From NCBI RefSeq assembly GCF_947502995.1, contig NZ_CANNBW010000028.1, positions 1 to 59,907 of the forward strand: a stretch of 59,907 bases of DNA, written 5' to 3'. Both the position numbers and the translations under genes were made by a program. Below the pieces are notes generated by a model. That model was not told where the DNA came from. It was given only the letters and a program-made list of their open reading frames with translations, and searched no databases. Below, in pieces: positions 35,892 to 44,361 of the stretch. Position 1 is the stretch's first letter. The number at the start of each line of letters is the position of its first letter. This DNA comes from an uncultured Tenacibaculum sp. (GTDB taxonomy: Bacteria; Bacteroidota; Bacteroidia; Flavobacteriales; Flavobacteriaceae).

Positions 35892-37745
35892 ATGTTAGAA
35901 AATAAAGATAAAAGTACAGAGGAGAATTCTACTGAAGCTATAACAAACAAAGAAACGGTTTCTGAAGCTACACAATCTGCGATTAACGAAGTGGAGAATA
36001 TGGTAGCCGAGAATTCTGAAAAAGATGAGAAAAAAGAAGAAATTCCAATGCTAGACTATAATGCAATGGAATTGGAACAATTAGTAGTAGAATTAAAGAA
36101 ACTATTAAAAAATCATCCCGTACAGCTTATCAAGAATAATGCAGATGAAATTAAAAATGCGTTTAATGTAAAGTTTGGTAAACTTTTATCTCAAAAAAAG
36201 GAAGAGTTTTTAGCTGAAGGAGGTAATTCTATCGATTTTCAGTTTTCTAGTCCTGTAAAGGTTGAATATAATGGACTTTTACGAGAGTATAAAGAAAAAA
36301 GAGATGCTTACTATACACAAATAGAAAATCAACTTAAAGATAATTTAGAGAAGCGTAATATTATTATTGATGAATTAAAATCGTTGATAGAAAATGCAGA
36401 TCCTAGAACAATGTATAATGAATTTCAAAAAATTCAAGAGCGTTGGAAAGGAATTGGAGCGGTTCCTAGAGATCGTTATAATGATACATGGAAAATTTAC
36501 CATCATCATGTAGAACGTTTTTATGATTTATTACATCTTAATAAAGATTTTAGGGAGTTAGATTTTAAACACAATTTAGAAGAGAAACAAAAGTTAATCG
36601 CAAGAGCAGAATCTTTATTAGAAGTAGAAGATGTAAATGTTGCTTTTAAAGAATTACAGGAATTACATAGGATTTGGAAGGAAGATGTTGGTCCTGTAAA
36701 TAGAGAGTTTAGAGAAGATGTATGGAATCGTTTTAGTGATGTGACTAAAAAATTGCATGACAAACGCCACGATTATTACAAAGATTTACGATCTAAACAT
36801 CAAGAAATTATCGATGCTAAATTGATAATAGTAGAAAAGATTAATAATTACGATTTCTCTAAAAATCAAACACATAAAGATTGGCAAAAAAGTATTCGTG
36901 AAGTAGAAGCTTTACGAAAGCAATATTTTGATGCAGGTAAGTTACCATACAATAAAAGTGAAGTTGTTTGGCAGAAATTAAAAGAAGCAACAAAACGTTT
37001 CAATACGGCTAAAAATACATTCTACAAACAAGAAAAGTCTTCTCAAACTGATAATTTGAAGAAGAAAATGGAGTTGGTAGAATTAGCTGAAAGTTTAAAG
37101 GATAGTGAAGATTGGGAAACGACAACAAATACAATGAAACGTATACAGTCTGATTGGAAAAAGATTGGACATGTACCGCGTAAGTATTCTGATGAAATTT
37201 GGAATCGTTTCAAATCTGCATGTAATGCTTATTTCGATCGTTTAAATGCGCATAGAGATGGTGTAAGTCAAGAACAAGAAGCTATTGTTGTAGAAAAGAA
37301 GAAGTTTTTAGAAGATTTTAAAGCATTAGAAGGCCTAACTGTAGAACAAGTTCAAGAGTACATTCAAAAATGGAGAGCTTTAGGTTCTTTACCAAGAAAT
37401 GCACGTCATTTAGATGGTAAATTTAATAAAGCTGTAGATGCAAGTTTAGCAAAATTAAATTTAGGTAGAGAAGAGATAGAGCTAATGAAGTTCAAGAATG
37501 TTGTGGGTGGATATTTAGCTCAAGAAGATTATAGAAAATTAGATAGCGAACAATTCTTTATCCGTAAAAAGATTACAGAAACTGTAAGAGAAATGCAACA
37601 GTTAGAGAATAACTTAAGTTTTATTTCTAATGCAACAGAAGATAATCCTTTAGTTCAAAATGTAAGAAAAGGAATTCAAGAGTTTAAGAATGAATTAGAT
37701 ATCTGGCAAATGAAGTTAGATTATTTAAGAAAGTTAGATTACTAA
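35892..37745 (+). CDS. DUF349 repeat coiled-coil protein
   Basis: A 617-residue cytoplasmic protein. After an acidic, low-complexity N-terminus (~1-55) come about five DUF349 units of ~70 residues, each marked by W-K-x-I-G or similar followed by a basic W-x-x-F: QERWKGIGAVPRDRYNDTWKIYHHH, HRIWKEDVGPVNREFREDVWNRF, HKDWQKSIREVE, QSDWKKIGHVPRKYSDEIWNRFKSACNAYFDR and QKWRALGSLPRNARHLDGKF. The function of DUF349 is not known. Monocistronic, shared terminator downstream. Confidence 0.9.
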   Translation: MLENKDKSTEENSTEAITNKETVSEATQSAINEVENMVAENSEKDEKKEEIPMLDYNAMELEQLVVELKKLLKNHPVQLIKNNADEIKNAFNVKFGKLLSQKKEEFLAEGGNSIDFQFSSPVKVEYNGLLREYKEKRDAYYTQIENQLKDNLEKRNIIIDELKSLIENADPRTMYNEFQKIQERWKGIGAVPRDRYNDTWKIYHHHVERFYDLLHLNKDFRELDFKHNLEEKQKLIARAESLLEVEDVNVAFKELQELHRIWKEDVGPVNREFREDVWNRFSDVTKKLHDKRHDYYKDLRSKHQEIIDAKLIIVEKINNYDFSKNQTHKDWQKSIREVEALRKQYFDAGKLPYNKSEVVWQKLKEATKRFNTAKNTFYKQEKSSQTDNLKKKMELVELAESLKDSEDWETTTNTMKRIQSDWKKIGHVPRKYSDEIWNRFKSACNAYFDRLNAHRDGVSQEQEAIVVEKKKFLEDFKALEGLTVEQVQEYIQKWRALGSLPRNARHLDGKFNKAVDASLAKLNLGREEIELMKFKNVVGGYLAQEDYRKLDSEQFFIRKKITETVREMQQLENNLSFISNATEDNPLVQNVRKGIQEFKNELDIWQMKLDYLRKLDY

Positions 37746-37771
37746 AAATCTAATTTATAAAAGAATAAAAG

Positions 37772-37795
37772 GCCCAGATATAAATCTGGGCTTTT
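37772..37795. terminator. Bidirectional terminator after the DUF349 gene
   Basis: An 8-bp GC-rich stem (GCCCAGAT, 37772-37779, with ATCTGGGC, 37784-37791), ATAA loop and T run; converges with the peptide gene ending at 37801. Confidence 0.82.
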
Positions 37796-37800
37796 GTTCT

Positions 37801-38043
37801 TTAATCCGTATATCTTGGGAAACCGGGGCCTTGAATTTTTGGTGTTGGTTCTGGAACTGGTGTAGCAATGAAATTTTGAGATTCAGAAGAACAAAAAGTG
37901 CTTGAGCTTGCAATTCTTTGATAACATGTTTGATTGTTAGGGCAAGTTCCATAACTACATTCGTTTGTGTCATTACCACCTAAAATAAATTGTAGTTGCT
38001 TTTTAGGAATAGTTCTTCCTAATTGTAGGATTGTTTTTTTCAT
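37801..38043 (-). CDS. Double-glycine leader peptide with four-cysteine core (bacteriocin-like precursor)
   Basis: An 80-residue peptide. Residues 1-23 are a GG leader (MKKTILQLG at 1-9, Lys14, GG at 22-23). The core has four Cys at 29, 34, 40 and 51 and a Pro-rich tail (PVPEPTPKIQGPGFP). The same leader, with identical length and matching MKKxILxLG and GG, is found in the peptide at 56039-56272. In Bacteroidota such leaders direct small peptides to C39-type peptidase/ABC exporters that cut after GG. No modifying enzyme or exporter is next to it. The other minus-strand frame here (37755-37979) has neither a leader nor coding character. Confidence 0.72.
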   Translation of the reverse strand: MKKTILQLGRTIPKKQLQFILGGNDTNECSYGTCPNNQTCYQRIASSSTFCSSESQNFIATPVPEPTPKIQGPGFPRYTD

Positions 38044-38166
38044 AAATTTTACTTTTTTATTTTCAATTATAAATATAAGGCTTTAGTTTTAAATAGTTTG
38101 TAGGTTGAATTGTCAAAATAGTCAATCATTTGTGGATTTTAAAAATTAGTAGTCTACAAAACAAAA

Positions 38167-38190
38167 AAACCTCGAATTATTTCGAGGTTT
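38167..38190 (-). terminator. Terminator of the Nif3-coiled-coil operon
   Basis: A 10-bp perfect stem (AAACCTCGAA, 38167-38176, with TTCGAGGTTT, 38181-38190), TTAT loop; T run on the minus strand (A run at 38162-38169). Confidence 0.85.
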
Positions 38191-38214
38191 ATTGTTTTAT
38201 ATTTTTATGATTGA

Positions 38215-38985
38215 TTAAGAGAACAAATTATCAATTTTATGTTTCTCTTCAGCAGCTAAAGCAGCATCAACTAAGATTCTACCACTGTGCTCATCAATTG
38301 TAATTTTTTTTCTATTAGCTATTTCTAACTGTACTTGTGGTGGAATAGTAAAGAAAGAACCTCCAGCAGCTCCACGCTCAATAGATACAACAGCTAATCC
38401 GTTTTTTACTTTATTACGAATTCTTTTGTAAGCAGTTAATAAATGCTTGTCAATAGACTCAGAAAACTCAATAGATTTCTCTTGTAATAACTTTTCTTCT
38501 TTTTCAGTTTCTTGTAAAATAGCGTCTAATTCAGATTTTTTAGCATTTAAGTGTCCTTCTTGTTGTGCTAACTTTTCTTTAGTGTTTTCAACTACTTGTT
38601 TCTTTTGTGTAATTTTAGCTTTAAATTCTTTGATTCTCTTTTCAGCTAACTGAATTTCTAATTCTTGATATTCAGTTTCTTTACTTAAAGAATCAAATTC
38701 TCTATTGTTACGAACATTTTTTTGTTGTTCTTGGTACTTTTTAATTAAAGCTTTAGCTTCTTCAATAACTAATTTTTTGTTACTAATATCAGTATCTAAA
38801 TTAGAGATATCTTGCGCTAAGTTCGAAAGTCTAGTATTTAATCCGGCAACATCATCTTCTAAATCTTCTACTTCTAAAGGTAATTCTCCGCGAACATTTC
38901 TAATTTCATCAATTCTAGAATCGATTAACTGTAAGTCGTACAACGCTCTTAACTTTTGTTCTACCGTTACTTCTTTTTTTGCCAT
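38215..38985 (-). CDS. Coiled-coil protein of the C4-zinc-ribbon (SlpA/FmdB-like regulatory) family lacking all zinc cysteines
   Basis: A 256-residue protein: coiled coil from ~10 to ~175 with heptad Leu/Ile/Val, then a C-terminal zinc-ribbon-like domain (~200-240). The expected two CxxC knuckles are replaced: ERGAAGGS (positions of the first pair are Ala207 and Ser210) and TIDEHSGRILVD (Asp231 and Ser234). The framework IPPQVQLEI and GRILVD is intact, so this is a zinc-less version of the fold. Two bp after the Nif3 gene, hence co-transcribed. This pairing with Nif3 is common in bacteria; the function is not established. Confidence 0.88.
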   Translation of the reverse strand: MAKKEVTVEQKLRALYDLQLIDSRIDEIRNVRGELPLEVEDLEDDVAGLNTRLSNLAQDISNLDTDISNKKLVIEEAKALIKKYQEQQKNVRNNREFDSLSKETEYQELEIQLAEKRIKEFKAKITQKKQVVENTKEKLAQQEGHLNAKKSELDAILQETEKEEKLLQEKSIEFSESIDKHLLTAYKRIRNKVKNGLAVVSIERGAAGGSFFTIPPQVQLEIANRKKITIDEHSGRILVDAALAAEEKHKIDNLFS

Positions 38986-38987
38986 CT

Positions 38988-40082
38988 TTAAATATAATGT
39001 ATTGGATTTGTATTTTCTTCGCTTAAAATAATTGCAAAATTAGTGAATTTTTTTGTAAGATAATCAACTAAAAGGTTTTTTGTATACTGTTCACTTTCAT
39101 AATGTCCAATATCTGTAAGTAAAATCTTGTTTTCTGCTTTATAAAATTCATGATACTTAAAATCTGCACTTATATATGCGTCTGCTTTTTCTCGTATTGC
39201 GTTAGAAATTGCAAAACTTCCAGAACCTCCTAAAACTGCTACTTTTTGTATAGGTTTATTTAGTAATTCAGAATGTCTAACACAACCAGTTTTGAAAGTA
39301 GACTTTACAAATTTTAAGAATTCAGTCTCTTCCATAGGAAAACTAAGTTCACCAATCATTCCCATTCCTACCAATTGATTTTTATTATCTAATGTGATAA
39401 TTTCATAAGCCACTTCTTCATATGGATGATTTTTATGTAATGCATTTAAAATTTTCCCTTCTAAATGATTTTCATAAGTAACACTTATACAAGTTTCTTC
39501 TTCAAAATGTAATATTCCTTTGTTTCCAATTGTAGGATTTGAGTTTTCGTTTCCTCTATAACTACCTTTTCCTTCAATATTAAAAGAGCATTTATCATAA
39601 TTTCCTATGTTCCCAGCGCCAACTTCAAATAAAGTATTTCTTAATTCATTAGCATTTTTGTTTGGCACATAAGTAGTTAGTTTCTTAATTTGTTTCTTTT
39701 TAGGAATTAGGACTTTAGTATTTTCTAAACCTAAAACTTCGCATATTTTTGCAGAAACTCCATTATTAGAATTATCTAAAGCCGTATGAGTAGCATAAAT
39801 AGCGATATCATTTTTAATTGCTTTTAAAACAACACGTTCTACATAATTATTTCCATTCAATTTCTTTAAGCCACCAAAAATTATAGGATGAAAGCTTACA
39901 ATTAAATTACAATTCTTCGCAATAGCTTCATCTACAGTCTTTTCTAAAGTGTCTAAAGTTACCAAAACACCAGTTACTTTAGTATTGTAGTTTCCAACTA
40001 ATAATCCTACGTTATCAAAGTCCTCAGCATAAGCTAAAGGAGCTAATTCTTCTATATAATTTGTAATATCTCTTACGATCAT
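38988..40082 (-). CDS. Nif3-like dinuclear metal centre protein
   Basis: A 364-residue YqfO/NIF3 family protein. Metal ligands are visible in NLIVSFHPIIFGGLKKL, ATHTALDNSNNGVS near the start, and ADFKYHEFYKAE plus LLTDIGHYESEQ near the end, giving the usual His/Asp/Glu dinuclear site. Residues ~125-235 are the inserted CutA-like domain found in the longer Gram-positive and Bacteroidota form, explaining the length. Function uncertain; some members are linked to GTP cyclohydrolase I type 2 folate activity. Divergent from lpxK with only 53 bp between. Confidence 0.92.
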   Translation of the reverse strand: MIVRDITNYIEELAPLAYAEDFDNVGLLVGNYNTKVTGVLVTLDTLEKTVDEAIAKNCNLIVSFHPIIFGGLKKLNGNNYVERVVLKAIKNDIAIYATHTALDNSNNGVSAKICEVLGLENTKVLIPKKKQIKKLTTYVPNKNANELRNTLFEVGAGNIGNYDKCSFNIEGKGSYRGNENSNPTIGNKGILHFEEETCISVTYENHLEGKILNALHKNHPYEEVAYEIITLDNKNQLVGMGMIGELSFPMEETEFLKFVKSTFKTGCVRHSELLNKPIQKVAVLGGSGSFAISNAIREKADAYISADFKYHEFYKAENKILLTDIGHYESEQYTKNLLVDYLTKKFTNFAIILSEENTNPIHYI

Positions 40083-40135
40083 AGTATCTGTTTTCCTAAG
40101 GGTAAAGTTAATATTTTTAATGTATTTTCGCTCTA

Positions 40136-41158
40136 ATGAAAGCCATTAGATATCTATTATTTCCTTTTGCAATTATTTATGATTTTATAACTACTCTCCG
40201 TAATTTATTTTACGATAAAGGAATTTTTACTTCTACAGAGTTTAATTTGCCTGTTATTGCTGTTGGAAATTTAAGCACTGGAGGAACTGGAAAATCTCCT
40301 CAAATAGAATATTTAATTCGTTTGTTGAAAGATGATTATAAAGTTGCGGTTTTAAGTAGAGGCTATAAGAGGAAAACTAAAGGCTTTATCATATTAAATG
40401 ATACTCATAGTGCTGAAGATGTGGGAGATGAACCTCTACAGTTTTTCTCAAAATTTAAAAAAGATGTTACAATTGCTGTTAATGCAGATAGAACTGAAGG
40501 AATACAACAGTTGATATCTAAAGTTAATCCAGATTTAATTTTATTAGATGATGCTTTTCAACATAGAAAAGTAAAAGCAGGTTATTATATATTGCTAACA
40601 AAATTTAATGAGTTGTATAGTGATGATTTTATACTGCCAACAGGAAATTTAAGAGAGAGTAGGAGAGGTAGTAAAAGAGCAAATGTTATCATTGTAACCA
40701 AGTGTACTGAAGATCTTTCTGAAGCTAAAAAGCTTGCTGTTAGAAAGAGATTAAAGGTGAGTAATAATCAAAAAGTATATTTTTCTACAATAGGCTATAA
40801 TGAACAATTAAAAGGAAATGAAAGTGTAACTATTGAAGAATTAAAGGATAAAGATTTTGTTTTGGTTACAGGAATAGCAAATCCTAATCCTCTATTAGAA
40901 TATTTAAAAAAGAAAGAACTAAAGTTTACTCATATTAACTTTCCAGATCACCATAACTTTACAAACTCAGATATTTCTAAAATAGAGATGACTTTCGATG
41001 CTATTGCTTCAGAGAGTAAATTGATTTTAACTACAGAGAAAGATTACATGAGGTTACAAGGAAGAATTTCGAACTTATTATACATTGCTATAGAAACAAA
41101 ATTCTTAGCTGAAGAGGAGTCTTTTGTATCTGATATTACAGGTTTTATAAAAAGTTAA
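40136..41158 (+). CDS. lpxK: Tetraacyldisaccharide 4'-kinase LpxK
   Basis: A 340-residue lipid A kinase that phosphorylates the 4' position of the lipid A disaccharide, using ATP at the inner face of the membrane. An N-terminal hydrophobic segment (YLLFPFAIIYDFITTLRN) holds it to the membrane. The P-loop is GNLSTGGTGKS (44-54), followed by LSRGYKRKTKG, GDEPLQF and DDAFQHRKVK, all typical. Lipid A is therefore made in this organism. Confidence 0.95.
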   Translation: MKAIRYLLFPFAIIYDFITTLRNLFYDKGIFTSTEFNLPVIAVGNLSTGGTGKSPQIEYLIRLLKDDYKVAVLSRGYKRKTKGFIILNDTHSAEDVGDEPLQFFSKFKKDVTIAVNADRTEGIQQLISKVNPDLILLDDAFQHRKVKAGYYILLTKFNELYSDDFILPTGNLRESRRGSKRANVIIVTKCTEDLSEAKKLAVRKRLKVSNNQKVYFSTIGYNEQLKGNESVTIEELKDKDFVLVTGIANPNPLLEYLKKKELKFTHINFPDHHNFTNSDISKIEMTFDAIASESKLILTTEKDYMRLQGRISNLLYIAIETKFLAEEESFVSDITGFIKS

Positions 41159-41200
41159 ATTTGTATATTGGCATTGTTTTTGCTCCCCAGCACATATAAA

Positions 41201-41686
41201 ATGAATATAATGGGAAGAATAATTTACACTTTATTATTAGTTTTTTCGGTAACTATTGGTTTACAAGCTCAACAAGAATGTCAAATGAAAACAGAAGTTG
41301 AGAAAAACATTTGGTCACCTACAATGAAAGCAGCTATTGAAAAAGCAACTGCAGAAAATAAACCCATTTTAATATATTTTACAGGATCTGATTGGTGTGG
41401 TCCATGTATCAATTTAGATAAAAACTTATTTCATACAGAAAAGTTTGAAGAGTTTGCCACTGAAAATTTGGTTTTGTATGCAGCAGATTTTCCAAGAAAT
41501 AGAGATTTAATAAGTCAAGATAATAGAAAAATAAATAAAGAATTAAGTCATAGATATGATCAAAGTTCTTTTCCTACTATAATTTTAATTAATTCAAAAG
41601 GAGAAGTTTTAGGAAGAAAAAATGGAGCTTATCTTCCAGAATATTATTTCCCTTTCTTTGAAGAGATTGTTAGTCAATACAAATAA
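41201..41686 (+). CDS. Exported thioredoxin-like protein
   Basis: A 161-residue exported thioredoxin-fold protein. I take ATG 41201 as start (ATG 41210 is possible); the TTG at 41168 would add 11 residues before the signal peptide. The signal peptide MNIMGRIIYTLLLVFSVTIGLQAQQ is followed by YFTGSDWCGPCINLDKNLFHTEKFEEFA with a CGPC redox motif, then SSFPTIILINSKGEVLGRKNG. This is the DUF255/thioredoxin_7-like type, probably a periplasmic disulphide reductase. 42 bp after lpxK. Confidence 0.87.
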   Translation: MNIMGRIIYTLLLVFSVTIGLQAQQECQMKTEVEKNIWSPTMKAAIEKATAENKPILIYFTGSDWCGPCINLDKNLFHTEKFEEFATENLVLYAADFPRNRDLISQDNRKINKELSHRYDQSSFPTIILINSKGEVLGRKNGAYLPEYYFPFFEEIVSQYK

Positions 41687-41724
41687 AAAATGCCATCTTA
41701 AATATAATTTTAAAATGACATTTT
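41687..41724 (-). terminator. Terminator of the SprT-manC transcript
   Basis: Read on the minus strand, AAAATGTCATTTTA (41724-41711) pairs with TAAGATGGCATTTT (41700-41687) over 14 bp including two G-U pairs, followed by a T run. On the plus strand the two wobbles become C-A mismatches, so it acts mainly on the minus strand. Confidence 0.7.
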
Positions 41725-41746
41725 GAGGCTATTGTATATTATTTAG

Positions 41747-42823
41747 TTACACATATTTTTTACCAAAAGAATCTCTCGCTTCTGCCATGATTTGCTTAAT
41801 ATCCTGGTCGTCTTTTCTTGGACAAATCATAATAACATCTTTTTTCTCAATAACAATAAAGTCTTGCAATCCTTGAATAACAACACGCTTCCCATTCTGA
41901 GTACGAATCATATTTCCATTAGCATCTCTAAAAATAACATTAGCACCTACCACAGCATTTTCTTGTTCATCCTTCTTTAGTTTACCATAAAGAGATCCCC
42001 AAGTTCCTAAATCGTTCCAACCAAAATCAACTGGAAGAACATGAACATTGTTAGCTCTTTCCATAATGGCAAAATCTATAGAAATATTTTCGCATTTTTC
42101 GTAGTTGCTTTTAATAAAGTCATCTTCAAAATCAGTATTGTAAGCTTTGTTTCCATCATCAAGTATATCTACCATTTCTGGTAAATATGTTTTAAAAGCT
42201 TCAATGATACTTTTTGCAGACCAAACAAAAATTCCAGCATTCCATAAGTAATCTCCACTATTTAAAAATTGTTGAGCTGTTTCTAAATCTGGTTTTTCTG
42301 TAAATCTAGTTACTTTTTTTATTTCTGTGGAATTTCTTTCATAACGAATATACCCATAACCTGTATTAGGATGATCTGGTTGAATTCCTAAAGTCATTAA
42401 AATATCTTCCTTAGAGCAAGCTTCAAAAGAGGTTTTAATATTTCTTAAAAATTCACCTTCATCTTTTATCCAGTGATCTGAAGGAGCTACTAGCATCACA
42501 GCATCAGGATTCTGATTGTAAATTTTTAAAGCAGCATATAAGATACATGGAGCAGTATTACGCATTACAGGTTCTAATAGTAGCTGTTTGTTACTAAGTT
42601 GAGGTAATTGCTGTAGTACTAATTTTTCATAATTTGTATTAGTAGCAATTAAGATATTATTAGTAGGTACAAGTTCGTTAATGCGTTCAAATGTTCTTTG
42701 TATTAAGGATTGACCAGTTCCTAGCATGTCATGAAATTGTTTGGGGAACTTTTGTGTGCTAACAGGCCAAAATCGAGATCCAACTCCTCCTGCCATAATA
42801 ATAGCATAATAGTTTTTAGTCAT
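41747..42823 (-). CDS. manC: Mannose-1-phosphate guanylyltransferase
   Basis: A 358-residue nucleotidyltransferase making GDP-mannose from mannose 1-phosphate and GTP, for exopolysaccharide, LPS and glycoprotein sugars. The pyrophosphorylase signature is MAGGVGSRFWPVSTQKFPKQF (~11-31), then APSDHWI, NTGYGYIRY, FTEKPD, NAGIFVWSAKSIIEAF and DFGWNDLGTW. It lacks the C-terminal cupin isomerase domain, so it is the single-function form. 13 bp after the SprT-like gene. Confidence 0.94.
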   Translation of the reverse strand: MTKNYYAIIMAGGVGSRFWPVSTQKFPKQFHDMLGTGQSLIQRTFERINELVPTNNILIATNTNYEKLVLQQLPQLSNKQLLLEPVMRNTAPCILYAALKIYNQNPDAVMLVAPSDHWIKDEGEFLRNIKTSFEACSKEDILMTLGIQPDHPNTGYGYIRYERNSTEIKKVTRFTEKPDLETAQQFLNSGDYLWNAGIFVWSAKSIIEAFKTYLPEMVDILDDGNKAYNTDFEDDFIKSNYEKCENISIDFAIMERANNVHVLPVDFGWNDLGTWGSLYGKLKKDEQENAVVGANVIFRDANGNMIRTQNGKRVVIQGLQDFIVIEKKDVIMICPRKDDQDIKQIMAEARDSFGKKYV

Positions 42824-42836
42824 AGTGGGTGTGTTT

Positions 42837-43433
42837 TTATGTCAATTTAACAATTGAAACTTCTATATTTTGATTAAAGAGATAAACTTTATTGTTCTTT
42901 AAATTTAAGCATTCAAATCGAGTTCTCCGCTTTTTTCCCATTTTATAGGTGTTTTTCTTGTATTGGAATAACATTCCTTGTGGGATCTCAAAAACAAAAT
43001 TCTTTCCATTTTTAGCTGTGTTTCCTTTTAAAGCTAAAGCTAATTTAGGGTCAGAATCTGTGCTGGCTTTAGGGTTTTTAAAATGATTAGCTAATAACGG
43101 AAGTATATGATTTGGATAAATATCTGGTCGTAAAAATGGAAGCATTAAATGCTGAAAAACTGTTTTCCATTCTTTTCCATGGGGTTGAACTCTACCGAAC
43201 TTTTTATAAGTAACATGATGTGCGATTTCATGAACTAAAGTGAGAAGGAATTGATATTTATTTAAATTATTGTTTACTGTAATTTGAGTTCTTCCATCTG
43301 TAAATGTTCTAAAATCTCCGTGTTTAGTTTGTCGTTCATTTACAATTTTAAGGTTTATAGCATATTTTTTGATCAAGTATTCTACCAAAGGAATAGATTG
43401 TTCAGGAATATATGCTATAAGTGTTGTTCTCAA
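42837..43433 (-). CDS. SprT-like zinc metalloprotein, TTG start
   Basis: A 198-residue cytoplasmic protein with the SprT-like signature TLVHEIAHHVTY: His68, Glu69 and His72, with His85 in QPHGKEWKTVFQHLM as likely third ligand. The frame starts at TTG 43433; no ATG is available before the upstream stop at 43494-43496, so TTG it must be unless a rarer codon is used. SprT-like proteins include DNA-protein crosslink proteases; whether this one is a protease is not known. Co-transcribed with manC. Confidence 0.83.
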   Translation of the reverse strand: MRTTLIAYIPEQSIPLVEYLIKKYAINLKIVNERQTKHGDFRTFTDGRTQITVNNNLNKYQFLLTLVHEIAHHVTYKKFGRVQPHGKEWKTVFQHLMLPFLRPDIYPNHILPLLANHFKNPKASTDSDPKLALALKGNTAKNGKNFVFEIPQGMLFQYKKNTYKMGKKRRTRFECLNLKNNKVYLFNQNIEVSIVKLT

Positions 43434-43490
43434 TTTTTTTAAATTCTTAAATAAGAAAAAGTTATAGTTTTTTTTTGCTATAAATACAAA

Positions 43491-43535
43491 AGCCTAAAAC
43501 TATGATAAAAATTAACTCTATGCTAGTTTTAGGCT
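43491..43535 (-). other. Large stem-loop downstream of the ABC gene pair
   Basis: An 11-bp perfect stem (AGCCTAAAACT, 43491-43501, with AGTTTTAGGCT, 43525-43535) and a 23-nt loop. It lies in the 265-bp gap 43434-43698, 160 nt after the ABC ATPase stop, and may end that transcript or lead the SprT one. No other gene seen in this gap; the ATG at 43542 opens only 13 codons. Confidence 0.4.
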
Positions 43536-43698
43536 ATTAAAATGAAAAAACTTTTTTTAATTCTTACTGTAATGTTTAATTAAATAAACAACTACATTTA
43601 AAAATTATAGACATTCAAAAATAGTATTACGGTAGATTTTTTTCAAATGCTTTTCACTGAAAAAAGTAAGGGGTTTTTCCTATGAGTTATGACTGAAT

Positions 43699-44361
43699 TT
43701 AATTTTTAGATAAGTAATTGTATTTCATTAAATCAGATTTGTTTTGAATTGAAAATTTTTCTCCATCTTTTAATATGAAGTTTAAGTTAGTAATTTTTAA
43801 TACGTCGTTATAGTAGTGATCTGTAATGATAATCCCTTTTTCTTGTTTTAGTTTTAAAAGTAAGTCAGAAATAATCTTTATGTAATTTGGTTCTACCATA
43901 GAAAAAGGTTCGTCTAATAATAGAAAAGGATGATTTAAATTTCCAATCAATAAAATTTCTAGATATCTTAATTCACCTATAGAGAGAGTTCCTATTTTTT
44001 GTTTTTCAAAAGAAGCTATTTTGGTATCGTAAAAGATTTTTTCTTGGTCTTTAGATTTGTTAAAAAATAAAGGAATAATATCTCTTACTTTTTTTTCTTT
44101 CGGTAAAAATGTATTTTGAGGTAAGTAAGCTATAAGTTTATCTGATATAACCTTTTCTTTTAGTGTACTTTTATTATTTATTTTAATTAAAATTTCATTG
44201 GCTTTAATAGTGCCAAATATAGTTTTTAGTAATGAAGATTTACCAGATCCATTTCTTCCAAAAACACCAATAATATCTCCTGTACTGCATTCAAAACTAA
44301 TATTATTCAAAATTTTTTTGTTACCAAAAGAGAGGTTAATTTTTGAAACTTCTAACTTCAT
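43699..44361 (-). CDS. ABC transporter ATP-binding protein
   Basis: A 220-residue ATPase. Walker A GRNGSGKS (35-42), Q-loop Gln82, signature LSIGE (126-130), Walker B FLLLDE (146-151), H-loop His182 (ITDHYYND). All motifs are intact. The signature LSIGE instead of LSGGQ is a mild deviation. Its start codon overlaps the stop of the 93-residue membrane protein by one base, so the two are coupled. The pair looks like a small exporter; substrate unknown. Confidence 0.9.
   Translation of the reverse strand: MKLEVSKINLSFGNKKILNNISFECSTGDIIGVFGRNGSGKSSLLKTIFGTIKANEILIKINNKSTLKEKVISDKLIAYLPQNTFLPKEKKVRDIIPLFFNKSKDQEKIFYDTKIASFEKQKIGTLSIGELRYLEILLIGNLNHPFLLLDEPFSMVEPNYIKIISDLLLKLKQEKGIIITDHYYNDVLKITNLNFILKDGEKFSIQNKSDLMKYNYLSKN

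Noticed and set aside
37755..37979. Minus-strand frame overlapping the GG-leader peptide
   Set aside because: It runs through the terminator hairpin and has no leader; the frame 37801-38043 has the leader shared with the second peptide.
41168..41686. TTG 41168 as start of the thioredoxin gene
   Set aside because: The signal peptide begins properly at ATG 41201 or 41210; the extra residues have no role.
43542..43583. 13-codon frame beginning MKKLFLILTVMF
   Set aside because: It looks like the start of a signal peptide but stops at once; too short to call even a pseudogene.
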